Shown here piece by piece: positions 53,465 to 62,754 of a DNA stretch of 64,000 nucleotides. Origin of the DNA: Pedobacter montanisoli (GTDB lineage Bacteria > Bacteroidota > Bacteroidia > Sphingobacteriales > Sphingobacteriaceae); the NCBI RefSeq assembly GCF_022809115.1, contig NZ_JALGBH010000002.1, positions 372,001-436,000 on the forward strand, given 5' to 3'. The notes beneath the pieces were generated by a model, which worked only from the letters and a program-made list of their open reading frames with translations, did no database searches and was not told the DNA's origin. The position numbers were made by a program, and so were the translations under genes. The number at the start of each line of letters is the position of its first letter. Position 1 is the first letter of the stretch.

Positions 53465-53584
53465 CTATGCCAAAGGGCAATTTTTACACCTCTTGCCGCG
53501 GAGGTATTTTTCACAGCAGTCTTTTTTCTTTTTGTCTTTCTTTTCCTGCTTTGATTTCTTTTTCTTTTTATCCTTTTTAGACAT
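53465..53584 (-). CDS. 39-residue Lys-rich protein with Cys cluster
   Basis: A short gene from ATG 53584 to TAG 53465. About 20 residues of almost pure Lys/Asp/Glu/Ser are followed by DCCEKYLRGKRCKNCPLA. The CC-x8-C-x2-C arrangement could bind a metal. I recall small Bacteroidota proteins with the same KKCCEKYxxxGKxCKxCP ending, which favours a real gene. It sits on the minus strand downstream of the ferritin terminator, so it needs its own promoter. An overlapping longer frame on the same strand (53350-53604) is judged a shadow. Function is unknown. Confidence 0.6.
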   Translation of the reverse strand: MSKKDKKKKKSKQEKKDKKKKDCCEKYLRGKRCKNCPLA

Positions 53585-53600
53585 ATCTGATTAAAACTAA

Positions 53601-53636
53601 ACAAAAAAAGCGCATATATTGTTCATATGCGCTTTT
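53601..53636 (-). terminator. Terminator after the ferritin gene
   Basis: Perfect arms AAAAGCGCATAT (53606-53617) and ATATGCGCTTTT (53625-53636) with a 7-nt loop. On the minus strand a T run follows. Confidence 0.8.
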
Positions 53637-53659
53637 CATATCTAAAAATCCTGATAAAA

Positions 53660-54187
53660 TTAACCTTCGCTGTAGGTGATTTGTCCTACATGTTTGTCTA
53701 TCTGCCATCTTCCGGTGCCTTCTTCGCCAATTACATCAAATAGTTCTAATGCACGGCGGGCTTTGTATTCTTCTTCTCTCTGCTCTCTGAAGAACCAGTT
53801 CAAGAATTCTAGGGTTACAAAATCTTGTTCGCTGTAGCAGCGTGCAGCTATATTTTTAATAGACTGGGTAATGTTTATTTCCTGTTCTAAAGCTTCTTCA
53901 AATACTTCTCTGAACGAATTGTATTCTTGTTTAATATTGCTCACATCGGGAGATACGGCATTGCCGCCCATATCTAAAACGTATTTAAAGAATTTAAGCT
54001 GATGTTGTCTTTCTTCTTCGGCTTGTTTAAAGAAATAATCGGCTGAATTGTCATAACCATTACGGTCGCACCATGAAGCCATGGCTAAGTATATAGAAGA
54101 AGAGTGCGCTTCTTTTTTAATCTGCTGGTTAAGCAACATTTCTATATCAGCAGAAATAAGGCTTTGTGTACGGATGATATCTTTCAT
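53660..54187 (-). CDS. Ferritin
   Basis: 175 residues, a four-helix ferritin subunit. Ferroxidase ligands are visible as E26 in KKEAHSS and E59/H62 in EEERQHQLKF, with further glutamates in ALEQEINIT and in FLNWFFREQREEE. Like other bacterial ferritins it lacks the heme methionine of bacterioferritin. It stores iron in the cytoplasm. The gene is a single unit with a promoter box at 54221-54228 and a terminator at 53601. Confidence 0.93.
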   Translation of the reverse strand: MKDIIRTQSLISADIEMLLNQQIKKEAHSSSIYLAMASWCDRNGYDNSADYFFKQAEEERQHQLKFFKYVLDMGGNAVSPDVSNIKQEYNSFREVFEEALEQEINITQSIKNIAARCYSEQDFVTLEFLNWFFREQREEEYKARRALELFDVIGEEGTGRWQIDKHVGQITYSEG

Positions 54188-54220
54188 AACTATGATTGCA
54201 TTTATTGTTTAAATACAACA

Positions 54221-54228
54221 CAAAGTTA
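54221..54228 (-). promoter_or_regulatory. Putative ferritin promoter -7 box
   Basis: The minus strand reads TAACTTTG, an exact TAnnTTTG match, 33 nt upstream of the ferritin start. Confidence 0.45.
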
Positions 54229-54287
54229 AGCGCTATGTTTTTGGTTAACGAATTTATAATCAATATGGAACGAGTCTAAGTCTATGT

Positions 54288-54680
54288 TTAAGCAACGATG
54301 CGGTGCAACCTATCGTAAATGATATGATTAAGTTCCAGCATGGTAAAACATCCTTGTAACAAAGCTTTAAACTCTATCAGTTGCAAAAGTGAAAGTACAT
54401 AGGCGTGATCGCAGGCACAGATAAAGATGATCTCGATATCGGCACTTTTTGTACTGTTCAATAGTTTAGCTTCAATATCGATATTGTAAACAGCTTTTTT
54501 AAGTTTAATCAGGTTTTTGTAATTGAAACGGGCCAATTTACCTGCAAAATCAATATACCAACATTTTTCACTGTCTGATTGAAAAATGGCTCCATGAGTT
54601 GTAGCAAAAACTTCTTCGAATGATGCGGTAGGGAGTAAAGTATCTTTTAGCTGTTGCATAATTAATGAGCAGTGCGACAA
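54288..54680 (-). CDS. Hypothetical protein
   Basis: 130 residues, or 123 if translation begins at the second Met (54659, MQQLKDTLLP). No signal peptide and no recognised family. It contains CWYIDFAGKLARFNYKNLIKLKK and a C-terminal helix-rich stretch, HAYVLSLLQLIEFKALLQG. Base composition fits its neighbours. It stands between ferritin and the metal-efflux operon, both on the same strand, but spacing of 100 nt or more on each side gives no operon evidence. Confidence 0.55.
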   Translation of the reverse strand: MSHCSLIMQQLKDTLLPTASFEEVFATTHGAIFQSDSEKCWYIDFAGKLARFNYKNLIKLKKAVYNIDIEAKLLNSTKSADIEIIFICACDHAYVLSLLQLIEFKALLQGCFTMLELNHIIYDRLHRIVA

Positions 54681-54825
54681 AAATACTATTATTTAGATTT
54701 AATACAAATAAAAACAAGAATAATTTTTAACCTAAAAAAGAAGACGTTTAAAATTTAAATCCTAAGACTTTTTAATAGCGTAAAGCCTTTTAGATTCTCT
54801 TCAAACGCCTTCAATAGTGGAGAGC

Positions 54826-55962
54826 TTAATGTTCTTCGCTTTCGTTGTTTTTCATCTTCATTAAAACCGAATAGGCGCCTTTGGTTACAATATTCTTGCC
54901 TGCCAGGTTTTTATCAACCGTAGTATATCCCTGTTCTGTTTCGCCAACGGTTACCGGAGTAAGCTTAAATTTGTTTTTGGCTATTTCAACAAACACATAA
55001 TCTTTGTTTTCAAAACTCACAATTGCGGCTTCGGGCAAGGTAGCTGTTTTCTGGTTGCGCAATTCAATCTCTGCATTCATGTACATGCCGGGTACCAGGC
55101 TCTTGTCATATTTCTCAAAATGGCAATGAATTTCGGCACTGCGGTTACCACCTACATTATGACTTACCAGAATGACCTCTGCCTCATATTTCTGATTGGG
55201 TTTTGAATTGGTATAAGCAATGGCTTTCTGTCCGATTTGCACCAGATCAAGATCACGTTCAAAAACCGTAAGATTTAAATGTATATCTGTAGGGTTAACC
55301 AGTTCAAAAATAACATCTGAAGGGGTTACATATTTGCCTATGTTTACGTTTACCTCGCTGATGTAGCCATCAATAGGCGAGTAGATATTTATTGTTCTCG
55401 AGAGGCTGTTCTCATCCAATTTATCGGCATTGATATTGATCAGTTTAAGCTTCTCTGCCAATGCTCTACGCTCAATATTTAAGTTACGGTATTCAGTTTC
55501 TGCCTGTTGCAGTATTTTATCGCTATTGGCTTTATCTACATTGAGTTCTTTTTGCCTTTGCAGTTCTTTGGCGGCATAATTCAATTTGCTTCTTACGCTC
55601 AGGTAATCTTGCTGTAACTGGATGTACTGTGGGTCTTCCATAACCGCAATGATCTGACCTTTGTTTACATGTGTGCCGGGTAGCATTTTGGTAGATTTTA
55701 GGTAGCCACCTAAGGGAATACTAACCGATACTAGATTTTGCGGTGGTACATCTATCTTACCATTCAACTTTAAATGTTTACTGATGTTTTTGTATTCTAC
55801 TTGACCGATCTCTAAGTTAATATTTTTAGCTTGTACATCGGTTAGGTCAACCACATCTTCATTAACATGCTGTTCTTCTGCCATATTTGGAGCTTGTTTT
55901 TGCGTACAGGCTCCCAGTCCTAATATGCCTGCAAAAAGTCCTATATATAAAATGCTTTTCAT
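54826..55962 (-). CDS. RND efflux periplasmic adaptor (CusB/CzcB-like)
   Basis: 378 residues. It is a lipoprotein by its GLGAC lipobox. Membrane-fusion-protein order: a lipoyl half (VSVSIPLGGYLKSTKMLPG), an alpha-helical hairpin (about 115-175), a second lipoyl half (YSPIDGYISEVNVNIGKYV), then beta-barrel and membrane-proximal domains. It links the inner-membrane pump to the outer-membrane channel for export of divalent or monovalent metal ions. It starts 2 nt after the pump gene stop and is the last gene of the operon. Confidence 0.9.
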   Translation of the reverse strand: MKSILYIGLFAGILGLGACTQKQAPNMAEEQHVNEDVVDLTDVQAKNINLEIGQVEYKNISKHLKLNGKIDVPPQNLVSVSIPLGGYLKSTKMLPGTHVNKGQIIAVMEDPQYIQLQQDYLSVRSKLNYAAKELQRQKELNVDKANSDKILQQAETEYRNLNIERRALAEKLKLININADKLDENSLSRTINIYSPIDGYISEVNVNIGKYVTPSDVIFELVNPTDIHLNLTVFERDLDLVQIGQKAIAYTNSKPNQKYEAEVILVSHNVGGNRSAEIHCHFEKYDKSLVPGMYMNAEIELRNQKTATLPEAAIVSFENKDYVFVEIAKNKFKLTPVTVGETEQGYTTVDKNLAGKNIVTKGAYSVLMKMKNNESEEH

Positions 55963-55964
55963 TG

Positions 55965-58900
55965 TTATTTAGCTAATAAGTAGTTAAGTTCTAAAGTGCT
56001 TTTATTGAGTTGTTCAACAGCTTCTAAATAAGCCATTTTAACATTAATGGCTTCGGTGTTGAGCAAAGTCCATTCTATGTAATTGATTTCGCCATTGCAC
56101 AATTGCCTGTCTAAAAGCGTACTGATCTCATTGGCGCCTTTTAAGCCTTTTTGCTCAAATTCATTTACGATCTGTAAATGTTTGAGGTATTGCTCTGTGG
56201 TGGTTTTCCAAATGGTTTTTAGGGCTTTATGGGTAAACTCTGTTTCTGTTTTACTTAGATCGAGCTGTGTTTGCGCAGATTTGATCCGTGCTTTTTGTAC
56301 TCCTCCAAATAAAGGTAAACTCAGGCCTGCCTGAAAAGACTGGAACCGATCACGTTGGGTATAAGTAATGCCATCGGCTATGCTCATGTTATTGTAACCG
56401 ATGTTAAACTCGGGCAGTAACTTTGATTTTTCTACTTTGATCTCTGCTTCGGCTATTTTCTCATTCTGCTCTTGTAGTTTTAATTGCGGGTGCTGACCTA
56501 AATCTGGCGTTAATTCCCCTGTTAGCTCTACTTTAAATTTATTGCTTACCGGCTGTAGCTCTTCTTCGGTATTCATCAAAAACTGAAGCTGTTGCGTTAA
56601 AGCTGTTTCATGGGTTTGCAATAAAGCTAAGCGGCTTTGGTTTTGCAATAACTGGTTTTGTGCACTTGTTTGTTCCAATTTACTTGTTTCACCACTTTTT
56701 AAGCGTTGTTGAGCCAGTTTCAGGAAGTTACTGTACATGCTGTCGGCCTGTTTAAGCAGTTTCTTCTTTTCTTGCAGAACCAGAAGGCTGTAAAATATAT
56801 CGGTAACTTCCCGCTTCAATTCAGCTTCTTTAAAACCTTTGGCCAATACGGCAGATTTCCAATTTTCATTTAATTTGGCTTTCTGGTTTTGGTAAACTCC
56901 CGGCAAGCTGAAACCTTGATTAATGCTGAATTTGTTATCATTAACGGCACTATTAAATTTTCCATACTCTGCCGAAACCTGAGTGGGAGCGATAGTAGTA
57001 GCAGTATTGACCAATTGTTTAGCCTGTACTGCTTTTAAATCATATGATTTAAGCACTAAATTATTGGCAACAGCGCCATCTATGGCAGATTGATAAGTAA
57101 GAGGTTTTTGACTTTTTACCGGTAAAAATGCAAAAAGAAGCAGTGCTGTTGCAAGGGCTTTGGCTTTAGTTGTTTTACCCTTTTTGATGCCTTTTTCAAA
57201 AAACAAATAAAGTATAGGCAGTACAAAGAGGGTAAGCAGGGTAGCGATCATCAAACCGCCTATTACTACCGTGGCCAAAGGACGCTGCACATCTGCACCA
57301 GCACCATTACTGATGGCCATAGGCAAAAAGCCCAACGATGCTACAGAAGCGGTCATTAAAACCGGGCGTAAGCGGGTTTGTGTACCTTTTAAAACGATAT
57401 CTTTCATATTGGTTTCTCCTGATTTCTTGATGTTGTTAAACTCGGCTACCAGTACAATGCCATTGAGCACGGCAATACCAAACAAAGCGATAAAACCTAC
57501 ACCTGCGCTGATACTGAAAGGCATACCTCTTAAAGCGAGCAGGAAAATACCACCAATGGCCGATAAAGGAATGGCACTATAGATCAATAATCCGTATTTG
57601 ATAGAACCGAAAGCAAAGTAAAGAAGCAGGAAGATCAGTACCAATGAAACTGGAACAGCTACCATTAATCGAGATTTAGCTTCATTCAAGTTTTCAAAAG
57701 AGCCTCCGTAGGCTACAGTGTAACCCACAGGTAATTTTATCTTAGAAGATACTTTATCCTGAAGCTCGTTCACAATGCTTTCTACATCACGGCCATTTAC
57801 GTTAAAACCTACTAGAATGCGGCGTTTGGTATCTTCGCGTTGGATCTGGCTCGGACTATCTACCAGTTCTACGCTGGCAACCTGGCTTAAAGGGATTTGG
57901 CTACCTGATGGTGTTGCGATCAGTAAATTCTGTACATCGCTTATGCTTTTACGCTTATCTGTTTGCAAACGTACCACCAAATCAAAACTTTTTTCGCCTT
58001 CAAATACCAAACCTGCGCTTTTACCTGCAAATGCAGTGTTTACAGCCCTGTTTATTTCGGCAATGTTAAGGCCATATTGTGCAATTACAGCCCTGTTGTA
58101 TTTTACTACAATTTGTGGTGTACCGCTGATCTGTTCAACATAAATCTCATTGGCACCTTTTACATCTTTTAAGATGTTGCCGATTTTCTTGGCATAAACA
58201 CTTAAGGTATCTAGGTTTTCGCCAAAGATCTTACATACTACATCTTGTCTGGCTCCGGTCATCAACTCGTTAAAACGCATCTGAACGGGAAACTGGAAAC
58301 TGGTGGTAACACCGGGTATTTCGCTAGCTGCCGCCCCCATTTTTTCGGCAAGTTCATCAAATGTTTTTGCTGATATCCATTCTTTTTTAGGTTTGAGGTT
58401 GATGATCATATCGCCCATATCCATAGGTAGCGGTTCGGTAGGTACCTCGCTGCTCCCTATTTTGGCTACGATATTTTTTACTTCAGGGAAACGTGATTTT
58501 AAGATACCGGCAACCTTTTGTACATTTTCTGTGGTTGTGTTTAAATTACTGCCCGATAGTACACGTGTTTCTACTGCAAAATCTCCTTCTTCAATAGAAG
58601 GAATAAACTCTCCGCCAAGTCTGCCTAAGATCACGATTGCGATAATGAACAAGGCAAGGGCACCTGCTACGATGATTTTAGGAATGTTCAATGCTTTTTG
58701 GAGCAGGGATTTATACTGCAGCTCGATTTTATTCATCAAGCGGTCTGACAGGTTAGGTTTGGTTTTGATCTTTTTGCTTAAAAACAAGCTGCTTATCATA
58801 GGAATATAGGTAAGCGACAGGATAAAAGCACCTAAGAGTGCAAATGCCACGGTTTGTGCCATAGGCTTGAACATTTTTCCTTCAATACCTTGCAAACTGA

Positions 58901-60299
58901 AGATGGGCAGGTAAACGATAAGGATAATGATCTGACCAAATACGGCACTATTCATCATTTTAGAGGAAGCGCTTTTTACCTCGGTATCCATATCACTTTG
59001 CTTAAGCAGACCTAATGAAGCAAATCTTTTATTATGGCTGAGCTGGTGCATTACAGCTTCTACAATGATTACGGCGCCATCTACAATCAAGCCAAAATCC
59101 AGTGCACCTAAACTCATCAGATTACCGCTTACGCCAAAGAGGTTCATCATAATGATGGCAAAAAGCATAGACAATGGGATTACAGAAGCCACAATAAAAC
59201 CAGCCCTGAGATTACCCAAAAAGATAACCAATACAAACACTACGATAAGTGCTCCTTCAAATAGATTGGTTTCTACTGTTTTAATGGCATTGTTAACCAT
59301 TTTAGTACGATCAAGAAAGGGTTCAATCTCTACACCTTCGGGCAGGGTTTTCTGTATCTGTGTAATTTTGGTCTTGATGTCGTTGATCACCACATTACTG
59401 TTGGCACCTTTAAGCATCATTACGATGGCTCCGGCTACTTCACCTTGATCATTGTAAGTTAAGGCTCCGTAACGTGTGGCAAAACCAATGTTAACATCGG
59501 CTACATCTCTTATTAATAATGGAACTCCATTATCTAAGCTTTTGATCGTGATGTTCTCGATATCTTCTTTGGTACCTATCAGTCCTTCACTTCTGATATA
59601 AAGTACGGTAGATTGCTTTTCTATATAAGCACCACCGGTATTTTCGTTATTGTTTTCGAGTGCATTAAAAACATCTGCAATGCTAAGGTTGTAAGCTTGC
59701 AGCTTGTTAGAGTTTACGGCAACTTCATATTGTTTCAGTTTTCCGCCGAAACTGCTTACTTCTGCCACACCTTTTACCCCTAATAACTGTCTTCTTACGA
59801 TCCAATCTTGGATGGTGCGCAGTTCGGTAAGGTCATATTTGTTTTCATATCCTTTTTTAGGCTTTACCACATATTGGTAAATCTCGCCCAAACCGGTAGA
59901 TATAGGACCCATTTCGGGTTTGCCTATTCCATCTGGAATTCTGTCTTGTATGGTAACCAATCGTTCTGAAACCTGCTGCCTGGCCCAGTATATATCTACA
60001 TCGTCATTAAAAACGAGTGTTACCAATGAAAGGCCAAAACGGCTGTAGCTTCTTATTTCTTTGATGCCTGCAATGTTGCTGCTCGATTGCTCTACAGGGA
60101 AGGTAACCAAACGTTCTATATCGGTAGCACCGTACGAGGGTGCTGATGTAATGATCTGCACCTGGTTATTGGTGATATCTGGAACGGCATCTATGGGTAA
60201 TTTGGTGAGTTCAAAAACTCCGAATATAATAAGGGTTATCGTAAAAAGCCCAATAATGAGTTTATTCTTTATAGAAAACCCAATTATTTTATTTAGCAT
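55965..60299 (-). CDS. Heavy-metal RND pump fused to TolC-like outer membrane channel
   Basis: 1444 residues. Residues 1-1040 are a complete CzcA/CusA-type RND pump with twelve membrane helices and the proton-relay signature DFGLIVDGAVIIVE near 400-413. After a hydrophobic stretch (LATALLLFAFLPVKSQ, like a signal peptide) comes a TolC/CzcC domain of about 380 residues (YQSAIDGAVANNLVLKSYDL through to LELNYLLAK). Such pump-channel fusions occur in Bacteroidota. The metal, probably Co/Zn/Cd or Cu/Ag, cannot be fixed. The adaptor gene follows after 2 nt and a small His-rich protein gene precedes it. Confidence 0.92.
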   Translation of the reverse strand: MLNKIIGFSIKNKLIIGLFTITLIIFGVFELTKLPIDAVPDITNNQVQIITSAPSYGATDIERLVTFPVEQSSSNIAGIKEIRSYSRFGLSLVTLVFNDDVDIYWARQQVSERLVTIQDRIPDGIGKPEMGPISTGLGEIYQYVVKPKKGYENKYDLTELRTIQDWIVRRQLLGVKGVAEVSSFGGKLKQYEVAVNSNKLQAYNLSIADVFNALENNNENTGGAYIEKQSTVLYIRSEGLIGTKEDIENITIKSLDNGVPLLIRDVADVNIGFATRYGALTYNDQGEVAGAIVMMLKGANSNVVINDIKTKITQIQKTLPEGVEIEPFLDRTKMVNNAIKTVETNLFEGALIVVFVLVIFLGNLRAGFIVASVIPLSMLFAIIMMNLFGVSGNLMSLGALDFGLIVDGAVIIVEAVMHQLSHNKRFASLGLLKQSDMDTEVKSASSKMMNSAVFGQIIILIVYLPIFSLQGIEGKMFKPMAQTVAFALLGAFILSLTYIPMISSLFLSKKIKTKPNLSDRLMNKIELQYKSLLQKALNIPKIIVAGALALFIIAIVILGRLGGEFIPSIEEGDFAVETRVLSGSNLNTTTENVQKVAGILKSRFPEVKNIVAKIGSSEVPTEPLPMDMGDMIINLKPKKEWISAKTFDELAEKMGAAASEIPGVTTSFQFPVQMRFNELMTGARQDVVCKIFGENLDTLSVYAKKIGNILKDVKGANEIYVEQISGTPQIVVKYNRAVIAQYGLNIAEINRAVNTAFAGKSAGLVFEGEKSFDLVVRLQTDKRKSISDVQNLLIATPSGSQIPLSQVASVELVDSPSQIQREDTKRRILVGFNVNGRDVESIVNELQDKVSSKIKLPVGYTVAYGGSFENLNEAKSRLMVAVPVSLVLIFLLLYFAFGSIKYGLLIYSAIPLSAIGGIFLLALRGMPFSISAGVGFIALFGIAVLNGIVLVAEFNNIKKSGETNMKDIVLKGTQTRLRPVLMTASVASLGFLPMAISNGAGADVQRPLATVVIGGLMIATLLTLFVLPILYLFFEKGIKKGKTTKAKALATALLLFAFLPVKSQKPLTYQSAIDGAVANNLVLKSYDLKAVQAKQLVNTATTIAPTQVSAEYGKFNSAVNDNKFSINQGFSLPGVYQNQKAKLNENWKSAVLAKGFKEAELKREVTDIFYSLLVLQEKKKLLKQADSMYSNFLKLAQQRLKSGETSKLEQTSAQNQLLQNQSRLALLQTHETALTQQLQFLMNTEEELQPVSNKFKVELTGELTPDLGQHPQLKLQEQNEKIAEAEIKVEKSKLLPEFNIGYNNMSIADGITYTQRDRFQSFQAGLSLPLFGGVQKARIKSAQTQLDLSKTETEFTHKALKTIWKTTTEQYLKHLQIVNEFEQKGLKGANEISTLLDRQLCNGEINYIEWTLLNTEAINVKMAYLEAVEQLNKSTLELNYLLAK

Positions 60300-60366
60300 A
60301 AAAATAAAAGATTATCAAAATTTTAATACATAACAGTTGCGTGGCGATTACCACGTTCAATAAATA

Positions 60367-60768
60367 TTAAATGTTGACAATAGCTTTTGGGGGCTGCCAT
60401 ACCTTGTTGTGATAAGCAGAAGACACAAAATCTTCGTTATAACGGGTGGCAAAAGGAATGTGTATGGAATTTGAGAGTTTGCGGAGTGCGCTTAATGTAG
60501 GTGGTTCAAGGGCAGGGGCAAAACCCGAACAATGATCATGGGTTTTAAAAGGCAATTGCATATCACGATTCTCATCATTGTCGGTATGCGGAATATCACT
60601 GTAATGATGCGTAAGATAAGTCCAAAAAGTAATATTCTTGTCTAAATCTTTATGTTCGAAATAATGCTGAAAAAGTACAGGTAGTTTCATAACCTCTTGC
60701 ATCTCTGTACCAGAGATTACATAAAGTGATAATAAACTATATATAACTAACTTTTTCAAAATGTCCAA
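60367..60768 (-). CDS. Small exported His-rich protein of the metal-efflux operon
   Basis: 133 residues with a hydrophobic N-terminal segment (LVIYSLLSLYVISG) suggesting export. The mature part is rich in His, Asp and Glu: FQHYFEHKDLDKN, YLTHHYSDIPHTDNDEN and THDHCSG. Similar small proteins precede czcA-like genes in other Bacteroidota, from memory. A periplasmic metal-binding or sensing role is inferred. It lies 67 nt upstream of the pump gene on the same strand and is probably the first gene of that operon. The minus strand 35 nt upstream reads AATATTTG, one mismatch from the -7 consensus. Confidence 0.65.
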   Translation of the reverse strand: MDILKKLVIYSLLSLYVISGTEMQEVMKLPVLFQHYFEHKDLDKNITFWTYLTHHYSDIPHTDNDENRDMQLPFKTHDHCSGFAPALEPPTLSALRKLSNSIHIPFATRYNEDFVSSAYHNKVWQPPKAIVNI

Positions 60769-60817
60769 AAATAGAGAAACTTAACTAAAAACCAAATATT
60801 GTAATCAATCATTTAAA

Positions 60818-60843
60818 CAAAAAAGGCGCTTGTTAGGCGCCTT
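60818..60843 (-). terminator. dnaJ terminator
   Basis: On the minus strand AAGGCGC (60843-60837) pairs with GCGCCTT (60829-60823), followed by a T run. Confidence 0.75.
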
Positions 60844-60850
60844 ATGGTAA

Positions 60851-62011
60851 TTATTCAAAATACTCTTTCATTTTCTCAAAAAAGCTCTTGTCATTTTTGC
60901 CCGGTTGAGGCTTAAAGTTAGGAGAGTCTCTTAGTTTCTCCAAGATGGCTTTTTCTTCTGCATTTAATGCTTTTGGGGTCCAGATGTTTACATGAATGAT
61001 TTCATCGCCACGGTGGTATGAATTTACTTCTGGAATACCTTTACCTTTTAAGCGAAGCAATTTACCACTTTGTGTACCTGGTTCTATTTTGATTTTGGCT
61101 CTACCATCAATAGTAGGAACTTCTACGCTTATACCTAACGCAGCATCGATAAAGCTTACATGCAGATCATATATTATATTGTTGCCATCGCGTTTTAGGG
61201 TTTCGTGAGGCAATTCTTCAATTAATATAATCAGATCGCCCGGAATACCTCCATTAGGGGCTGCATTTCCTTTGCCCGACATGCTCAACTGCATACCTTC
61301 GCTTACGCCTGCAGGTATATTGATAGATATGGTTTCTTCGCCACGTACCGTGCCTTCGCCATGACATACATTACATTTGGCCGTAATCTGTTGGCCTGTT
61401 CCATGACAGGTAGGACAGGTTGCCGTTGTTTGCATTTGGCCTAATATGGTATTAGTTACCTTTCTTACCGAACCGCTACCGCCACAGGTTTTACAAGTGC
61501 TTACCGAAGAACGGTCTTTTGCACCACTGCCATCGCAGGTTTTACAAACAATTTGTTTGTTTACTTTTATTTTTTTCTCAACGCCGTGGGCAATTTCTTC
61601 TAGCGTTAGTTTAACTTTTATACGTAAATTACTGCCTTTTGCTACTCTACGACCTCCAGATTGACGGCCTCCGCCACCAAAAAAGCTTTCAAATGGAGAG
61701 CCTCCACCAAAGATATCGCCAAATTGGCTAAAGATATCTTCCATGTTCATGCTGCCACCGCCAAAACCACCGCCTCCGGCTGCGCCACCTACACCCGCAT
61801 GTCCAAATTGGTCATATCGCTGTTTTTTCTCAGGATTGCTCAATACTTCATATGCTTCGGCAGCTTCTTTAAATTTATCTTCTGCCGCCTTGTCATTTGG
61901 GTTTTTATCTGGATGGTATTTAATGGCTAATTTTCTGTAAGCCTTTTTTATTTCATCGGCAGAAGCATTTTTAGCTACCCCAAGTACGTCGTAATAATCT
62001 CTTTTACTCAT
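60851..62011 (-). CDS. dnaJ: Chaperone DnaJ
   Basis: 386 residues in canonical order. The J domain has HPD (IKYHPDKNP). A Gly/Phe-rich region (about 75-120) follows. The zinc domain has four CxxCxGxG-type motifs ([32 protein letters not shown]), and the C-terminal client-binding domains complete the protein. It stimulates DnaK ATPase. grpE lies 27 nt upstream, so grpE-dnaJ form an operon without dnaK. Confidence 0.97.
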   Translation of the reverse strand: MSKRDYYDVLGVAKNASADEIKKAYRKLAIKYHPDKNPNDKAAEDKFKEAAEAYEVLSNPEKKQRYDQFGHAGVGGAAGGGGFGGGSMNMEDIFSQFGDIFGGGSPFESFFGGGGRQSGGRRVAKGSNLRIKVKLTLEEIAHGVEKKIKVNKQIVCKTCDGSGAKDRSSVSTCKTCGGSGSVRKVTNTILGQMQTTATCPTCHGTGQQITAKCNVCHGEGTVRGEETISINIPAGVSEGMQLSMSGKGNAAPNGGIPGDLIILIEELPHETLKRDGNNIIYDLHVSFIDAALGISVEVPTIDGRAKIKIEPGTQSGKLLRLKGKGIPEVNSYHRGDEIIHVNIWTPKALNAEEKAILEKLRDSPNFKPQPGKNDKSFFEKMKEYFE

Positions 62012-62038
62012 TTGTAATCTTTTCCTCTAAACTGTATT

Positions 62039-62626
62039 TTACGCTCCTACAACAACTTTTGCGTAACGGATCACTTTATCGTTAAGGGTGTAGCCTTTTT
62101 GAACTTCATCGATAACTTTTCCTTTTAATTCTTCAGTAGGGGCAGGTATCTGGGTTATAGCTTCGTGCAAATCCGTATCAAAAGGTGCATCCTTAGAACT
62201 GATTTCTTTTAATCCGCGTTGCGTTAAAATACCTTTCAGTTTTTGTTGTACTAAAAGAATGCCTTCGCGTAGGGAATCTATATCTGTTGTATTTTCTGTG
62301 GCTTTTATAGCTCTTTCAAAATCGTCTAAAACCGGTAATAAAGATACTACTACATCTTTGCCTGCGGTTTGCAACAGCTCAACACGTTCTTTTTGGGTAC
62401 GACGTTTATAGTTGTCAAATTCGGCAAAAAGACGTAAATACTTGTCGTTTAAGGCAGTATTTTCCTGTTGTAATTTTTCTTCTGCAGACAATTCTTGTGC
62501 AGTTTCTACTTCCTTTTCACTTGAGGTTGCGTCATCGTTCAATACTTGATCGGTATTTTCTGCAACTTCTTCTGTTTTATTTTGGTCAACCACAGGTTCT
62601 TCTTCTTTTTTCTTCTTATTAAACAT
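62039..62626 (-). CDS. grpE: Nucleotide exchange factor GrpE
   Basis: 195 residues. An acidic, low-complexity N-terminus (about 1-45) is followed by a long coiled coil (EKLQQENTALNDKYLRLFAEFD) and the beta-wing domain (VIDEVQKGYTLNDKVIRYAKVVV). It releases ADP from DnaK. It is the first gene of the grpE-dnaJ operon, with a good -7 box 32 nt upstream. Confidence 0.95.
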   Translation of the reverse strand: MFNKKKKEEEPVVDQNKTEEVAENTDQVLNDDATSSEKEVETAQELSAEEKLQQENTALNDKYLRLFAEFDNYKRRTQKERVELLQTAGKDVVVSLLPVLDDFERAIKATENTTDIDSLREGILLVQQKLKGILTQRGLKEISSKDAPFDTDLHEAITQIPAPTEELKGKVIDEVQKGYTLNDKVIRYAKVVVGA

Positions 62627-62657
62627 GTGTACTCGTGTTTTTTAAATTTTTGTTTCT

Positions 62658-62665
62658 CAAATGTA
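62658..62665 (-). promoter_or_regulatory. grpE promoter -7 box
   Basis: The minus strand reads TACATTTG, an exact TAnnTTTG match. No CIRCE-like inverted repeat was seen next to it. Confidence 0.5.
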
Positions 62666-62676
62666 TTGCCAATGCA

Positions 62677-62729
62677 TAAAAAACAGCCATAGTGTCAGTT
62701 TTAAAAAACAAAAGCTAACAGTATGGCTG
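62677..62729 (-). terminator. ftsE terminator
   Basis: CAGCCATAGTGTCAG (62684-62698) pairs with CTAACAGTATGGCTG (62715-62729) with two mismatches. On the minus strand a TTTTTTATG tract follows. Confidence 0.75.
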
Positions 62730-62754
62730 CTTGCCAATAATTTTGACAGTTTAG

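Noticed and set aside
53350..53604. 84-codon minus-strand frame
   Set aside because: It overlaps the 39-residue Cys/Lys gene in another frame and reads through a REP-like element. Its basic N-terminus merely reflects the Lys-rich codons in the neighbouring frame.
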